Positions 9,364 through 17,564 of a DNA stretch of 64,000 nucleotides are shown in pieces. The DNA lies in contig NZ_BSTQ01000021.1 in NCBI RefSeq assembly GCF_030269605.1, forward strand, positions 141,428 through 205,427. Direction: 5' to 3'. The stretch is from Lentzea sp. NBRC 105346. Lineage in GTDB: Bacteria; Actinomycetota; Actinomycetes; Mycobacteriales; Pseudonocardiaceae. Within the stretch, counting starts at the first letter, position 1. Every line of letters begins with the position of its first letter. The notes under the pieces were generated by a model. That model saw only the letters and a list, made by a program, of their open reading frames with translations. It was not told the origin of the DNA and ran no database searches. A program made the position numbers and the translations under genes.

Positions 9364-9463
9364 GGCTGACTCCCTCGGCAGCGGCTCAGGAGTCAGATGT
9401 CACCCGTCGGTGGAGAACATCCGGCGATGTGCTGGTCAAGCCCGAACGAACTCGGGGTGACCT

Positions 9464-9772
9464 TCAGTGTTCGGCGGACAGAATGGCGTCGAGCATCCCC
9501 GGATACAGCGCGTCGAGGTCGTCCCGGCGCAACGTCGCGATGCGGGACGTGCCCTCGGGCGTCACGCGGATGACACCCGCCTCACGCAGCGTGCGGATGT
9601 GATGGGTGCGCGTCGACTTGGTGACCGGCAGGTCGATCGCCCCGCAGGCGCACCCCGTGCCGATCCGGTTCATCTCCCTGACCAGGTGCAACCGCACCGG
9701 GTCGGCGAGCGCGTGCAGCACCGCCTCGATCCGGATGTCGGCACGGTCGGGATGCGGCAACGCGTCACTCAT
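9464..9772 (-). CDS. ArsR-family winged-helix regulator
   Basis: About 102 aa. It has a winged-helix domain with the recognition region VTKSTRTHHIRTLREAGVI and an ArsR-like N-terminal helix (LHALADPVRLHLVREM). Metal-binding cysteines are limited to CAC (near residue 42), so it may sense something other than metal. Starts at 9772 or 9781 are both possible; an upstream ATG at 9829 would run through the operator region and is rejected. It is divergent from an MFS exporter, its likely target. Confidence 0.82.
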   Translation of the reverse strand: MSDALPHPDRADIRIEAVLHALADPVRLHLVREMNRIGTGCACGAIDLPVTKSTRTHHIRTLREAGVIRVTPEGTSRIATLRRDDLDALYPGMLDAILSAEH

Positions 9773-9781
9773 GGTGCCCAT

Positions 9782-9820
9782 AGTACGAGAACTCTCGTAG
9801 TTCGATAATTCTCGTAGTAC
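9782..9820. promoter_or_regulatory. ArsR/MFS divergent operator region
   Basis: The segment contains repeated TACGAGAA/TTCTCGTA elements: AGTACGAGAA at 9782-9791, CTCGTAGTTC in the middle and TTCTCGTAGTAC at 9809-9820, forming nested inverted repeats between the divergent ArsR and MFS genes. Repressor binding here is inferred. Confidence 0.6.
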
Positions 9821-9853
9821 GGTGTCCATCGTACTAACGACTTAGGGGGCACC

Positions 9854-11032
9854 TTGTCACGGATCCACCTGCTCGCCGCCGGAGCGTTCGCCGTCGGCAC
9901 GAGCGGCTACATAGTCACCGGCGTCCTGCCCGCCGTGAGCCGGGAGCTCGACGTCTCCCCCGCCGCCGCGGGCCAGCTGGTCACCGCGTTCGCCATCGCC
10001 TACGCGATCGCCTCACCCGTGCTGGCCGTCCTCACCGGACGGTGGGAGCGGCGCTCACTCCTGATCGCGGCGCTGGTCCTCAGCGCGGCCGGCAACGCGA
10101 TGGCCGCCGTCGCGCCCACCTACTCGTGGTTGCTCGGCGCCCGCGTGATCAGCGCGCTCGGCGCCGCCGCGTTCACCCCGGTCGCCACGGCGGTCGCCAC
10201 CGTGCTCGCCCCGCCCGACCACCGCGGCCGCGCCGTCGCGACGGTGTTCGGCGGCCTCACGTTCGCGCTGATCGTGGGCGTGCCGCTGGGCAACATCCTC
10301 GGTGAGCGCATCGGTTACCAGGGCGTTTTCGCGGTGGTCGCACTCGTGTCGTTGCTCGGCGCGGCCGCGATCCAGCTCGGTGTGCCCCGCGTAGCCGCGC
10401 CGCCGTTCGCGGGCCTGCGTGAACGGTTCGCCGCCGCGCGCGACCGGCGCGTGCTGCTGGTGCTCGGCATGACCGTGCTGGGCTGCCTGGCGGCGTTCAG
10501 CGTGTTCACCTACATCGCGCCGATCCTGGCTTCCGTCGCGCACGTGCAGGGCTTCACGATCAGCGCGTTGCTGCTGGTCTACGGGGTGGGTGGCGCGATC
10601 GGCAACACGCTCGGCGGCCGCGTCGCGGACCGCTGGGGCAGCCGCACGCCGTTGTTGGTGATCTTCGCCGTGTTCATCGTGGTGCTGGCGACGTTGCCGC
10701 TGACGGCCGTTTCCGCCGTGAGCGCCGGGTTCGTCATGTTCGTGTGGGGCCTGTTCACGTGGTCGGTGAACCCGCCGATCCAGAACTGGCTGATCGAGCT
10801 GGCGCCGAGGGAGTCGAGCGGACTCCTGTTGTCCGTCAACGCTTCCGCGATCTACCTCGGGGTTGGCCTGTCGGGCGTGTTCGGCGGCCTGGTGATCAGC
10901 AACACCAGCCTGCTCGCGCTGCCGCCGATCGCGGCGCTGGTCGCGCTCGGCGCCTTGGGTCTGCTGCTGGCCCAGCCGCTAGACGCGGCGCGCCCACGTC
11001 ACGATGAACATCTCGCCGAACATGCAGCCTGA
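9854..11032 (+). CDS. MFS drug-efflux transporter (DHA1/AraJ-like)
   Basis: A 392-aa, twelve-helix transporter of the DHA1 group. The first helix contains GTSGYIVTGVLPAVSREL, like chloramphenicol/arabinose-efflux-type permeases, followed by the loop TGRWERRSLL. It starts with TTG at 9854 behind the strong AGGGGGC; no ATG is better placed. It is probably derepressed with the adjacent ArsR regulator and exports a toxic small molecule. Its 3' end overlaps a convergent small lipoprotein gene by about 54 bp. Confidence 0.82.
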   Translation: MSRIHLLAAGAFAVGTSGYIVTGVLPAVSRELDVSPAAAGQLVTAFAIAYAIASPVLAVLTGRWERRSLLIAALVLSAAGNAMAAVAPTYSWLLGARVISALGAAAFTPVATAVATVLAPPDHRGRAVATVFGGLTFALIVGVPLGNILGERIGYQGVFAVVALVSLLGAAAIQLGVPRVAAPPFAGLRERFAAARDRRVLLVLGMTVLGCLAAFSVFTYIAPILASVAHVQGFTISALLLVYGVGGAIGNTLGGRVADRWGSRTPLLVIFAVFIVVLATLPLTAVSAVSAGFVMFVWGLFTWSVNPPIQNWLIELAPRESSGLLLSVNASAIYLGVGLSGVFGGLVISNTSLLALPPIAALVALGALGLLLAQPLDAARPRHDEHLAEHAA

Positions 11033-11242
11033 TCCCGCGTTGGCCGGGCGGTAGCCGGTCACAACCACCTCGGCTCCAGGACGCACAACGGCCCGATCGT
11101 TCACGAACAGCGTGTAGGTCTGACCGTCCACCTCCATCGCGAGGCAACTCTCGACCCCCTCGCGGACCACCCCGTGCAGCGTCTCGGCCGGGGTGCACGA
11201 CGCGAAGCCGAGCAAGAGCACCACGAACACCGCGCGCCACAT
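10979..11242 (-). CDS. Small putative lipoprotein
   Basis: An 87-aa protein with a lipoprotein signal: hydrophobic VFVVLLLGFASC with a lipobox-like end at Cys16, then a hydrophilic domain with two further cysteines (ESCLAM, GSGCMFGE). Probably anchored to the outer face of the membrane; function unknown. The start is ATG at 11242. The gene overlaps the MFS gene to its left by 54 bp (convergent) and ends 30 bp before the divergent MFS gene to its right. Confidence 0.6.
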   Translation of the reverse strand: MWRAVFVVLLLGFASCTPAETLHGVVREGVESCLAMEVDGQTYTLFVNDRAVVRPGAEVVVTGYRPANAGSGCMFGEMFIVTWARRV

Positions 11243-11272
11243 CGGTCCATCATCGACGGTCGCCCGCCACGG

Positions 11273-12610
11273 GTGAAGACGCCGCCCGGCGGCTTCGGCG
11301 ACGGTGATCGGGTGCTCGTTCCGCTCGCACTCGCGCAGTTCATCTGCAGCTTCGCCGGCTCGAACATGAACGTGATGATCAACGACATCAGTGCGGACCT
11401 GGACACCGACGTGCACGGTGTCCAACTGGCCATCACGATCTTCCTGGTCGTGATGGCCGCGCTGATGGTGCCAGGCGGCAAGCTGACCGACCGGTGGGGC
11501 CGCAAACGCTGCTTCACGCTGGGCCTCGTGCTGTACGGCATCGGCGCGGTGCTCAGCGCTGTCGCACCGGGCCTCCCGGTGCTCATCCTCGGCAACTCGA
11601 TCCTCGAGGGCATCGGCACCGCGCTGCTGATCCCGCCCGTCTACATCCTCACCACGGTGCACTTCGCCGCCGGTTCACGCGCCCGCGCGTTCGGCGTGAT
11701 CAGCGCGATGGGCGGGGTGGGCGCGGCGACGGGTCCGTTGATCGGCGGGCTGATCACGTCGGCGATCAGCTGGCGCGCGGCCTTCGTCTTCCAGGCCGCG
11801 ATAGTCGCATTGATCGCGTGGATGGCACGCAAGATCGTCGACCCGATCCCGGCCGACCCGACCCGTCCGTTCGACCTGAAGGGCGCGGTGCTGTCGGCCG
11901 CCGGGCTGGTCCTGATCGTCGTCGGAATCCTGGCGGCGGACGACAACCTGTGGCTCTTCCTGGGGCTGATCGGTCTTGGATTCGTTGTCCTGGCCCGGTT
12001 CTTCCACACCATGCGCACGCGGTCCGACCCGCTGCTGTCGCCGGACCTGTTCCGCAACCGCACGGCGAACCTCGGGCTCGTCACGCAACACGTGCAGTGG
12101 TTGCTGCTCATGGGAATCTCGTTCGTCGTCGCCACCTACTTCCAGGTCATCCACGGCTACAGCGCCGTCCACACCGGACTCATCTTCACCTCGGCGACCG
12201 CGGGCATCCTGGTGTCCTCGCTCGCCGCCGGGCCGCTCACGCGACGGTTCCAGCAGCGGAACCTCATCGTGGCCGGATTCCTCGTCACCTTCACGGGCAT
12301 CGTCTTGCTGCTGACCGTCCGGTCGGTGGCGTGGCCGGGACTGCTGGTGATCGGGCTGGGGCTGGGTGGGATGCTCACCCCGTCCGTCAACGTCGTGCAG
12401 TCGAGCTTTCCGGAGGCGCGGCAGGGCGAGATCTCCGGTGTGTCGCGCAGCGTTTCCAACCTCGGGTCGGCGCTCGGTACGGCCATCGCGGGCACCGTCC
12501 TCGTGGCCGGGTTGACCGACCACGACTACGCGTTGGCTCTCGTCGTCCTGGCCGTCATGGGTGTGGTCGGTCTGGTGGGGGCCTTGCGGTTGCCGGTCAC
12601 GCGGGCTTGA
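11273..12610 (+). CDS. MFS transporter, DHA2 (14-TM) type
   Basis: About 445 aa with roughly fourteen hydrophobic segments. The loop GGKLTDRWGRKRCF after helix 2 and VPGGKL are typical of EmrB/QacA-like DHA2 exporters. The likely start is GTG at 11273; an internal GTG at VLVPLALAQF is an alternative because the extra N-terminus is short and polar. The gene ends inside the convergent FAD-oxidase gene (14-bp overlap). Substrate unknown. Confidence 0.78.
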   Translation: MKTPPGGFGDGDRVLVPLALAQFICSFAGSNMNVMINDISADLDTDVHGVQLAITIFLVVMAALMVPGGKLTDRWGRKRCFTLGLVLYGIGAVLSAVAPGLPVLILGNSILEGIGTALLIPPVYILTTVHFAAGSRARAFGVISAMGGVGAATGPLIGGLITSAISWRAAFVFQAAIVALIAWMARKIVDPIPADPTRPFDLKGAVLSAAGLVLIVVGILAADDNLWLFLGLIGLGFVVLARFFHTMRTRSDPLLSPDLFRNRTANLGLVTQHVQWLLLMGISFVVATYFQVIHGYSAVHTGLIFTSATAGILVSSLAAGPLTRRFQQRNLIVAGFLVTFTGIVLLLTVRSVAWPGLLVIGLGLGGMLTPSVNVVQSSFPEARQGEISGVSRSVSNLGSALGTAIAGTVLVAGLTDHDYALALVVLAVMGVVGLVGALRLPVTRA

Positions 12611-13796
12611 TGTTCAGGTTGCGGTGGAACACGTTTGCCGGGTCGTAGGACGCCTTGATCTCGCGCAGCAGTTGGTAGTCGGCCGCGCTGTAGGCCGTTT
12701 CCACTGCAGACGGGTCGTGCAGGAAGTTGAGGAACGAGCCGCCGGTGGCGTGGGGCCAGAGGCGCTCGGCCGCTTCGTCGGGGCCGTCGACGATGATCGA
12801 GAACGGGACGTTGCGGTGGCCCGCCGGGCCTTCGCCTCTCGTCATCGCGCCGCCCCAGTACCGGATCTCGACTGCGGCGGACTCGGCCGCCACTTTGAGG
12901 ATGGTGTCGATGTCGGGTAGCTCGTTGAACAGTTCGAAGTGTCGTGGGGCGGTGCCCGGCACGGGTTGTTCCGAGAACGCGTCCGCCACGCCCAGCGGTT
13001 TGAGGGCCTTCCGCGCCGCATGCGCGTCACCGAGGTAGGTGGCGCGGACCGCTACGTGCTCGGCCGTGAGGGCGATGGTGCACGTCAGTTCTTCGGGCAT
13101 GATCGGTGCGTAGGCCCGGAACCTGGCCAGGATGTCGGCCGCCTGCTCGCTGGGGAACAGCGCCTGGCCTGCATACACCTCGTCTACCGGATGCAGTCGG
13201 ACCTCCATCGACGTGACGACGCCGAAGTTGCCACCACCGCCGCGCAGTGCCCAGAACAGGTCTGGGTTGTGGTCGTGTGTCGCGGTCACGGCCTCGCCGT
13301 CTGCCGTGACGAGGTCTGCGCGGAGGAGGTTGTCCGCGCCGAAGCCGTACTTGCGGGACATTGCTCCCAGGCCGCCGCCCATCGTGAATCCGGCTACGCC
13401 GACGCTCGCGTGTGAGCCAGATACCGGGGCCAGGCCGAATGGGGCGGCTGCCTTGAGGACATCAGCCCACACCGCTCCGGCGCCGATCCTGGCGATTCTG
13501 CGGTCCGGGTCTACCAGGACGGATTTGATCGCGGACGTTTTTAGCAGTAGGCCACCGTCGGAGGGGACGTGGGTGCCGTGTCCTGTGGATTGGATCGCTA
13601 TCGGTAGGTCGTTGTTGCGTGCCCACGTGACTGCGGCTTGGACGTCGGCCGTGTTGATTGCCTCGACGATGATGGCGGGGGTTGCGTTGAAGGCCGGGTT
13701 GAGCGTGGCGCGTTGGGTGTCGTAGGCGGTGTCGCCTGGGCGGTGGATGTTGCCCTGGACTGTGGCGTAGCTGCTGGTGCGGGCTGGCTGGGTCAT
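12597..13796 (-). CDS. FAD-linked oxidase, berberine-bridge type
   Basis: A 399-aa flavoprotein of the PCMH/BBE family. The FAD domain (about 40-210) carries STGHGTHV, whose histidine matches the covalent 8-alpha-histidyl FAD site, then GFTMGGGLG and LRGGGGNFGVVTS. The C-terminus ends in the family motif ANVFHRNLNIKP. The second covalent Cys of bicovalent members is not seen. The family oxidises alcohols, sugars or alkaloids using oxygen. The ATG at 13796 is preferred over upstream codons that enter the foldback element. The 5' third uses G/T-rich codons on the plus strand, unlike its neighbours. Confidence 0.82.
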   Translation of the reverse strand: MTQPARTSSYATVQGNIHRPGDTAYDTQRATLNPAFNATPAIIVEAINTADVQAAVTWARNNDLPIAIQSTGHGTHVPSDGGLLLKTSAIKSVLVDPDRRIARIGAGAVWADVLKAAAPFGLAPVSGSHASVGVAGFTMGGGLGAMSRKYGFGADNLLRADLVTADGEAVTATHDHNPDLFWALRGGGGNFGVVTSMEVRLHPVDEVYAGQALFPSEQAADILARFRAYAPIMPEELTCTIALTAEHVAVRATYLGDAHAARKALKPLGVADAFSEQPVPGTAPRHFELFNELPDIDTILKVAAESAAVEIRYWGGAMTRGEGPAGHRNVPFSIIVDGPDEAAERLWPHATGGSFLNFLHDPSAVETAYSAADYQLLREIKASYDPANVFHRNLNIKPA

Positions 13797-13872
13797 CGTG
13801 GGGCGCCTTCCGTGGGTGGTCGTTACCCCTGCGTCGAACGGGCCCGCCCTCGTTCGACAGTTGTGCGGTCCT

Positions 13873-14271
13873 GGCTTCGACGCGGCTGCGCCGCGACACG
13901 TTGGCATTTTCGCGCGGCCACGGCGCTAGGGCGCCGCGTCCGCGCGAAAATGCCAACGTACCGAAAAGATGGCTGGCTTTTGTTGTGGGTCCCGATCCTG
14001 CCCAGACTTGCGTCGTTTGCTGCGGTTGCGGGCTTGGCCGGGATGAGTGGCTTGAGTTTCGTTGTTTTTTAAAAAAGTACGAAACTTCAGCCACTCATCC
14101 CGGCCACCTATGCAACCGCACATCAACATCGAAAGTCTGGAAAGGATCGGGACCACGACGGCAGCCAGCCATCTTTTATCGTTACGTTGGCATTTTTGTG
14201 CGGGACAGGCGCCCTAGCGCCTGGCCCGCACAAAAATGCCAACGTGTCGCGGCGCAGCCGCGTCCAAAGCC
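13873..14271. repeat. ~400-bp foldback palindrome, MITE-like
   Basis: The whole gap between the FAD-oxidase and lexA is an imperfect inverted repeat centred at 14070/14071 (T6/A6). The outer arms (13873-13910 and 14231-14271) match almost perfectly, ending in ATGCCAACGTGTCGCGG and its complement. Each arm also contains its own hairpin (about 13899-13960 and 14183-14245), with ACGTTGGCATTTT at both ends. The middle arms (about 13965-14070 and 14071-14175) pair with scattered mismatches and GGCCGGGATGAGTGGCT conserved. No open frame of interest lies inside. The structure is seen directly; mobility is inferred. Confidence 0.8.
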
Positions 14272-14289
14272 AACCGGTAGCATCCCCGC

Positions 14290-14940
14290 GTGACCTACGA
14301 AGATCCATTCGACCACCTCGACGCCGCCTCCCTGCCCGAGCGGCAGCAGCACATCCTCGTGGCAATCCGCGACTGGGTGGTCCGACATGGATACTCGCCG
14401 AGCACGCGAGAGATCGGCGAAGCGGTGGGCCTGAAGTCCCCCTCAACGGTCTCCAAGCACCTGGCCGCCCTAGAAGACAAGGGCTTCCTCAAGCGAGGCG
14501 CAACCATCACCCGCCCCATGGACGTCCGCCTGTTCCTGACCGACACGAAGCGCGAGCCGGACGGCGACTCGGTGTCCGTACCGGTCGTCGGCGACATCGC
14601 GGCCGGCACCCCGATCTCCGCGGTAGAGCACGTAGACGACATGATCACGCTGCCCCGAGGCCTCACGGGCCGGGGCACGGTCTTCGGCCTACGCGTCCGA
14701 GGCGACTCGATGATCGACGCGGCGATCTGCGACGGCGACATCGTCGTGGTGCGCCAGCAGTCCGAAGCGCATTCGGGCCAGATCGTCGCCGCGATGATCG
14801 ACGAAGAGGCGACCGTCAAGGTCTACCGCAAGCGCAACGGCCACGTGTACCTGGAACCACGCAACGAGAACTACGACGTCATCGACGGCGACCACGCCGT
14901 GATCCTGGGCATCGTCGTCTCGGTCCTGCGCTCCATGTGA
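14290..14940 (+). CDS. lexA: LexA repressor
   Basis: A 216-aa SOS repressor and self-cleaving protease. It has an N-terminal winged helix (residues about 15-75, GYSPSTREIGEAVGLKSPST), the Ala105-Gly106 cleavage site in GDIAAGTPI, catalytic Ser140 in RGDSMID and Lys177 in ATVKVYR, all intact. It starts with GTG at 14290. After RecA-stimulated cleavage it releases DNA-damage genes. Its upstream region is only 18 bp before the foldback palindrome, so its promoter must lie inside or be supplied by that element. It may be the main LexA or a paralogue; this window cannot tell. Confidence 0.93.
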   Translation: MTYEDPFDHLDAASLPERQQHILVAIRDWVVRHGYSPSTREIGEAVGLKSPSTVSKHLAALEDKGFLKRGATITRPMDVRLFLTDTKREPDGDSVSVPVVGDIAAGTPISAVEHVDDMITLPRGLTGRGTVFGLRVRGDSMIDAAICDGDIVVVRQQSEAHSGQIVAAMIDEEATVKVYRKRNGHVYLEPRNENYDVIDGDHAVILGIVVSVLRSM

Positions 14941-14941
14941 C

Positions 14942-15505
14942 TCAGTACTGGATGTAGTGCTTGATCTCAGCCGCTCGCGATGAACCAGCGAACCGCGACA
15001 CGAGGTGCAGCGCCATATCGATGCCCGCGGACACCCCGGCGGCGGTGATCACGTCACCGTCGTCGACGAACCGGTCGTCCGGGCGCACCTCGATGGTGGG
15101 ATCGAGCACCTCCAGGAACTCCAGCGTCGCCCAGTGCGAAGTGGCCGGGCGGTCGGTCAACAGCCCAGCAGCGGCGAAGACCAGTGACCCGGTGCAAACG
15201 CTGGTCATCAGCGGCGCCGCAGACCGCACCCAGTCGAGGTGCTCCTCGTCCTTCACCAGCACCTCGGTGCCCTCACCGCCGGGATGCACGATCACGTCCC
15301 AAGCCGGAGCTGAAGAAAACGAGTAGTCCGGTGTAAGGACCATGCCCTTCGCGCACGTCACGGGTGAACCGCCGGACGACACCGTGGCCACGCGGAAACC
15401 GTCGCCGGGATGCTGCTGCGTCCACGCGGCGAGCACCTCCCAGGGACCGACGACGTCGAGCTCCTCGACGCGGTCGAACAGCAGGATGCCGATGTTCTGG
15501 GTCAT
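14942..15505 (-). CDS. DJ-1/PfpI family protein, isonitrile-hydratase-like
   Basis: A 187-aa protein of the DJ-1/PfpI superfamily. The nucleophile region is SVCTGSLVFAAAGLL, with the elbow Cys at about 118, and the N-terminus has LLFDRVEELDVVGPWEVL with the conserved acidic residue. These features fit the isocyanide (isonitrile) hydratase branch, which converts R-NC to N-formamides, and also the N-terminal halves of GlxA-like regulators; here there is no DNA-binding domain. It converges with lexA and is divergent from the cluster's flavin reductase, so it may share that promoter. Confidence 0.75.
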   Translation of the reverse strand: MTQNIGILLFDRVEELDVVGPWEVLAAWTQQHPGDGFRVATVSSGGSPVTCAKGMVLTPDYSFSSAPAWDVIVHPGGEGTEVLVKDEEHLDWVRSAAPLMTSVCTGSLVFAAAGLLTDRPATSHWATLEFLEVLDPTIEVRPDDRFVDDGDVITAAGVSAGIDMALHLVSRFAGSSRAAEIKHYIQY

Positions 15506-15526
15506 GGAGCAACGAAAGCACCGAGC

Positions 15527-15550
15527 GGTTACGTAACCGGCCGGGAACCG
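15527..15550. promoter_or_regulatory. Candidate SARP-type box upstream of PaaK operon
   Basis: GGTTACGTAACC (15527-15538) is a perfect palindrome; its right half GTAACCG is repeated as GGAACCG eleven bases later (15533 and 15544). The same layout recurs at 55779-55802. It lies between the DJ-1 gene and the flavin reductase. An operator for the cluster activator is inferred. Confidence 0.5.
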
Positions 15551-15572
15551 CGCGTCCCTAGCGTTCGGCGCC

Positions 15573-16244
15573 ATGAGCAGCCCGAAGATCGTCGCCATCC
15601 ACGGTTCCGAGCGCAACCACGGCAACACGGCCGACGTGCTGGAGTTCGTCGGCAAGGTGCTCGCGGCACGCGGGGCCGAGCTGGAGGTCGTCCGGCTCGG
15701 CGATCTGCGCATGTCGCCCTGCGGGCCGTGCGGTGACTGCAACTCCCGCACGGTCCCATGCGCTCTCCAGGACGACATCCCCAAGGTCGTGGAACAGATG
15801 GCGAGCGCCGACGGGATCCTCTACACCGCACCGGTGCACGGTTTCGGCACCGGCGCGTTGATGCAGGCGTTCATCGAACGCTCGGGCGTCGGGTTCATGC
15901 GGTTCGACCGGCCGCTGACGAACAAGGTCGGTGGCGTGATCGTCATCGGCCGGCGGTACAGCCACGCCGAGGTCTACAACCATCTCGTCACCAACGTGCT
16001 GCTCAACCGCATGGTGCTGGTCGGCAGCGGGTTCCCGGCGATCGTCTACGGCAACCAGCCGGGGGATGTGCTGCACGACGACGAGGGGCTGCAGATGGTC
16101 GAGCGCATGGTGAACCGGATGGTGGACATGATCCACGTGTTGCGCGAGCACCGCGAGCTCACCGGGCGCGACGGCCTCGACACCGAGCTGGCCAACGAGC
16201 GCGACGACAAGTGGTTCGCCGCGCGTCAGTCCCCGATCGGATGA
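15573..16244 (+). CDS. NADPH-dependent FMN reductase / flavodoxin-like oxidoreductase
   Basis: A 223-aa flavodoxin-fold protein. The phosphate-binding loop is HGSERNHGNTAD (residues about 10-21), followed by a cysteine-rich segment PCGPCGDCNSRTVPC (about 49-63) seen in iron-sulfur flavoprotein relatives, and TAPVHGFG for the flavin. It likely reduces FMN or a quinone-like substrate with NAD(P)H. It is the first gene of the flavin reductase-PaaK-TrpE-TrpG operon, with 4 bp to the next gene, so it may supply reduced flavin or reduce the aromatic intermediate (inference). Confidence 0.8.
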   Translation: MSSPKIVAIHGSERNHGNTADVLEFVGKVLAARGAELEVVRLGDLRMSPCGPCGDCNSRTVPCALQDDIPKVVEQMASADGILYTAPVHGFGTGALMQAFIERSGVGFMRFDRPLTNKVGGVIVIGRRYSHAEVYNHLVTNVLLNRMVLVGSGFPAIVYGNQPGDVLHDDEGLQMVERMVNRMVDMIHVLREHRELTGRDGLDTELANERDDKWFAARQSPIG

Positions 16245-16248
16245 GCCC

Positions 16249-17550
16249 ATGGACCACGCCGAGCTGTGCCGCCGCTACTACGCCCACGAACTGTCCCAAG
16301 TGGACCTGCAACAGTGGCATGCCGAACGACTGGACATCGTGCTGCGCCACGTACGGGAGAAGTCGCCGTTCTACAAGGAACATCTGAAGGACGACCTGCC
16401 GTTCACCACCAAGGCCGACCTCCGCCGCGAGCTGCACAACGTGCTCAGCGGCGACGTCAGCGAAGCGGCGATCTACTACGAGACGACCGGCACGACGGGC
16501 ACTCCCACGCCATGTCCACGCAGCGCCAAGGACATCGAGTGGAGCAACCTGCACGTCGAGCGATCGTGGCGGCACATGTTCGCGCACCACTTCGGCGAGC
16601 GCATGCCGGTCATCGGGCTGATGGGCCCGTCCGAGCTGTACGCGTTCGGCGACACGTTCGGCGACGTCGCGCAACGCATGAGCGCGTGTCATGCCAAGAT
16701 CTGGCCGGAGTCGAGCCGGGTGGGTTTCGCGAAGGCGTTGCGGCTCATCAAGGAGCTCAACGTCGAGGTGATCGCGTGCGCGCCCACGTTGTGCCTCAAC
16801 CTCGCGAAGGCCGCTCTGCACCACGGATATCGACTCGAAGACCTCCCCATCAAGCTCTTCCTCGTGCTGGGCGAGATCTGCACACCCGAGTTCGCCGCCA
16901 ACGTAAGGTCGATCTGGGGTGCCGACGTCCTCCCCGGCCTCTACGGCTCGCAAGAGGCACTCGCCATCGCGACCGGCTGCGTGCGCAACCGCCTGCACCT
17001 GTCCGAACCCAACTACCTGGTCGAGGTGCTGGACTCCGACCCGAGCGGCGCCGGCGAGCTGTGCCTGACCATGCTGATCGACGGCATCAAACCGTTGATC
17101 CGTTACCGCACCGGCGACCTGGTCCGCGTCGGCGGATCGTGTGACTGCGGCATGCCCGGCCGTGTCGTCGAGGTGATCGGCCGCGTGGATGACCGAATCT
17201 CGTTGGGCGACGGTCAGTTCCAGCCCGCGGAGATCGAGTCCGCGATCCTCCAGAACGTCACCGGCTGCCTCGGCTACCAGGTCGAGATCGACGAGGGCGA
17301 CCGCGTGACGGTCCGGCTCGACCTGCTCGACGGCAACGAAACCCTGGTGCGACAAGGAATCGTCTCACGGCTGCGCACGCGGTTCGGGGTAGGTGCGGAC
17401 ATCGCGGTCGACGCCGAGCTGGATCCGATCACCAACACCGGCGCCTTCGTCAGCTGGAAGGCCGCGCGCATCAAGGACAACCGGACCGCACCGGACCACG
17501 TCGTCGAAGCGGCCCGCGCGGCCGCCGCACGGCACTCGTACACCACCTGA
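16249..17550 (+). CDS. PaaK-like aryl-CoA/AMP ligase
   Basis: A 433-aa ANL-superfamily enzyme close to phenylacetate-CoA ligase. The nucleotide loop is YYETTGTTGTPTP (residues about 80-92), with the C-terminal hinge YRTGDLVRVG and GRVDDRISLG. These enzymes adenylate aromatic acids and pass them to CoA or a carrier. Because anthranilate-synthase-type genes follow directly in the same operon, an anthranilate-like acid is the obvious candidate substrate (inference). The C-terminal 30 residues (KAARIKDNRT...) are extra compared with typical PaaK. Confidence 0.82.
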   Translation: MDHAELCRRYYAHELSQVDLQQWHAERLDIVLRHVREKSPFYKEHLKDDLPFTTKADLRRELHNVLSGDVSEAAIYYETTGTTGTPTPCPRSAKDIEWSNLHVERSWRHMFAHHFGERMPVIGLMGPSELYAFGDTFGDVAQRMSACHAKIWPESSRVGFAKALRLIKELNVEVIACAPTLCLNLAKAALHHGYRLEDLPIKLFLVLGEICTPEFAANVRSIWGADVLPGLYGSQEALAIATGCVRNRLHLSEPNYLVEVLDSDPSGAGELCLTMLIDGIKPLIRYRTGDLVRVGGSCDCGMPGRVVEVIGRVDDRISLGDGQFQPAEIESAILQNVTGCLGYQVEIDEGDRVTVRLDLLDGNETLVRQGIVSRLRTRFGVGADIAVDAELDPITNTGAFVSWKAARIKDNRTAPDHVVEAARAAAARHSYTT

Positions 17551-17564
17551 TTCGGGAGGCCGCG

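Noticed and set aside
6079..9369. A 1,096-codon plus-strand open frame across the monooxygenase and phospholipase C genes
   Set aside because: It is arginine/proline-rich with no domain, and runs antisense to plcC and out of frame with the monooxygenase; both real genes have complete motifs. It is a GC-driven shadow.
9773..9829. Longer start for the ArsR regulator at 9829
   Set aside because: It would place the operator palindromes inside the coding region and adds a non-conserved N-terminus.
13873..14271. Possible CRISPR-like or riboswitch region because of repeated hairpins
   Set aside because: There are no regularly spaced repeats with variable spacers; the pattern is one nested palindrome. 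No known riboswitch core was recognised.
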